From positions 1-21,821 of the forward strand of contig NZ_JAHAHT010000023.1 of assembly GCF_018373095.1 (NCBI RefSeq): 21,821 nt of DNA, given 5' to 3'. The stretch comes from Haemophilus parahaemolyticus (GTDB taxonomy: Bacteria > Pseudomonadota > Gammaproteobacteria > Enterobacterales > Pasteurellaceae). The notes beneath the pieces were generated by a model. The model made no database searches. It was not told the origin of the DNA and saw only the letters and a program-made list of their open reading frames with translations. The translations under genes were made by a program, and so were the position numbers. How positions within the stretch are numbered: the first letter of the stretch is position 1; the number at the start of each line of letters is the position of its first letter. Below, piece after piece: positions 20,985-21,821 of this stretch.

Positions 20985-21821
20985 ATGTCTGCGGTACAAC
21001 CTAACAAAGCACTTAATTTTCTGAAACAAAATGCCATCTATTTTGTGTTATTGATCTTACTTATTATCATCATCGCACAAGATCCTAGCTTTTTGAGTTT
21101 ACGAAATTTTAGTAACATCTTAACCCAATCTTCAGTACGTTTAATCATCGCTCTTGGTGTCGCAGGGCTGATTGTTACCCAAGGTACCGACTTATCCGCT
21201 GGTCGTCAGGTCGGTCTTGCTGCGGTAATCTCTGCTACTCTCTTACAAGCAATGGATAATATGAACAAAGTATTCCCGAACCTTGCAGAAATGCCAATCC
21301 CAGTGGTGGTGCTTATCATCTGCGGTATCGGTGCGATTATCGGTTTGTTTAATGGCTTCGTGATTGCTTACTTAAACGTAACACCGTTCATTGCCACAAT
21401 GGGGACAATGATCATCATCTACGGTATCAACTCACTTTACTATGATGCTGTAGGTTCATCACCCATCGCAGGCTTTAGCGAAAATTTCTCAGACTTTGCA
21501 CAAGGTTTCTTCCGCCTTGGTGGCTTTAAACTCTCATACATCACTATTTATGCAGCGATTGCAACCGTGATTATGTGGATTTTATGGAACAAAACTCGCT
21601 TTGGTAAAAACGTGTTCGCGATTGGTGGTAACCCAGAAGCTGCGAAAGTTTCAGGCGTAAACGTGGCTATGAACTTAATGGGTATCTATATGGTATCGGG
21701 TATCTTCTACGCCTTCGGTGGTATGTTAGAAGCAGGCCGTATCGGTAGTGCAACCAACAACTTAGGTTTCATGTATGAATTGGATGCGATTGCTGCCTGC
21801 GTAGTAGGTGGTGTATCTTTC
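20985..21821 (+). CDS. mglC: Galactose/methyl galactoside permease MglC, truncated by the window end
   Basis: The first 279 codons of the membrane permease of the Mgl importer (E. coli MglC has 336 residues). The frame is open from the ATG at 20985, behind AGGAGTG, to the last base. The protein is strongly hydrophobic, with helices from about residue 18 on. Family markers include GLIVTQGTDLSAGRQVGLAA, VTPFIATMGTMIIIYG, FAIGGNPEAAKVSGVNV and GGMLEAGRIGSATNNLG. The last visible residues, DAIAACVVGGVSF, belong to the conserved C-terminal loop of BPD_transp_2 permeases. About 57 residues and the operon end lie outside the window. Confidence 0.95.
   Translation, partial: MSAVQPNKALNFLKQNAIYFVLLILLIIIIAQDPSFLSLRNFSNILTQSSVRLIIALGVAGLIVTQGTDLSAGRQVGLAAVISATLLQAMDNMNKVFPNLAEMPIPVVVLIICGIGAIIGLFNGFVIAYLNVTPFIATMGTMIIIYGINSLYYDAVGSSPIAGFSENFSDFAQGFFRLGGFKLSYITIYAAIATVIMWILWNKTRFGKNVFAIGGNPEAAKVSGVNVAMNLMGIYMVSGIFYAFGGMLEAGRIGSATNNLGFMYELDAIAACVVGGVSF

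Overview
The window reads as an ordinary chromosomal stretch of a gammaproteobacterium of the family Pasteurellaceae. The strongest sign is the DNA uptake signal ACAAGCGGT: eight perfect copies counting both strands, where well under one is expected by chance, plus many one-mismatch copies. The Haemophilus influenzae form AAGTGCGGT was not seen. This is the 'Apl-type' signal of the Actinobacillus pleuropneumoniae / Mannheimia / Haemophilus ducreyi branch. Low GC and proteins that match E. coli families nearly end to end fit that placement. Genus and species cannot be fixed from the sequence alone.

Layout. (1) 1-3635, all plus: the 3' end of pnuC, serB, yajQ, a small Cys-containing protein, then ychN overlapping a HI0933/YhiN-type flavoprotein. 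(2) 3636-4199: a stable-RNA promoter, tRNA-Ser(GCT) and two identical tRNA-Arg(ACG) genes. (3) 4200-7684, plus: a PuuB-like FAD oxidoreductase, mltF with a TTG start, an unrecognised 45-residue basic protein overlapping the mltF stop, and a PabA/TrpG-type glutaminase. (4) 7670-10842, minus: rluE and fxsA overlap by 3 bp, and proC and an HcaT-like transporter overlap by 3 bp. The HcaT-like gene also runs 15 bp into the convergent pabA-like gene. (5) 10925-15264, plus: tusA and ytjB, infA, metR, rpiA, serA. (6) 15331-18174, minus: ndh, sprT and an RNase T2-family nuclease, with a REPIN/MITE-like inverted repeat between the last two. (7) 18416 to the end, plus: mglB, mglA and a truncated mglC, the galactose ABC importer, behind a clear CRP site.

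Functional links. serA and serB are the first and last steps of serine synthesis, and proC is the last step of proline synthesis. rpiA feeds the pentose phosphate pathway. rluE, tusA, infA and the tRNAs belong to translation and RNA modification. mltF trims peptidoglycan. ndh feeds electrons to quinones. The mgl operon imports galactose under apparent cAMP-CRP control.

I see no phage, CRISPR, toxin-antitoxin or defence island, and no convincing new multi-gene system. The items most worth a second look are the 45-residue basic ORF between mltF and the pabA-like gene, the REPIN-like element, the uptake signals coupled to inverted repeats and terminators, and the operator-like palindrome in the mglB leader. 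Every gene-free gap is shorter than 300 bp except 3636-4199, which holds the tRNAs.
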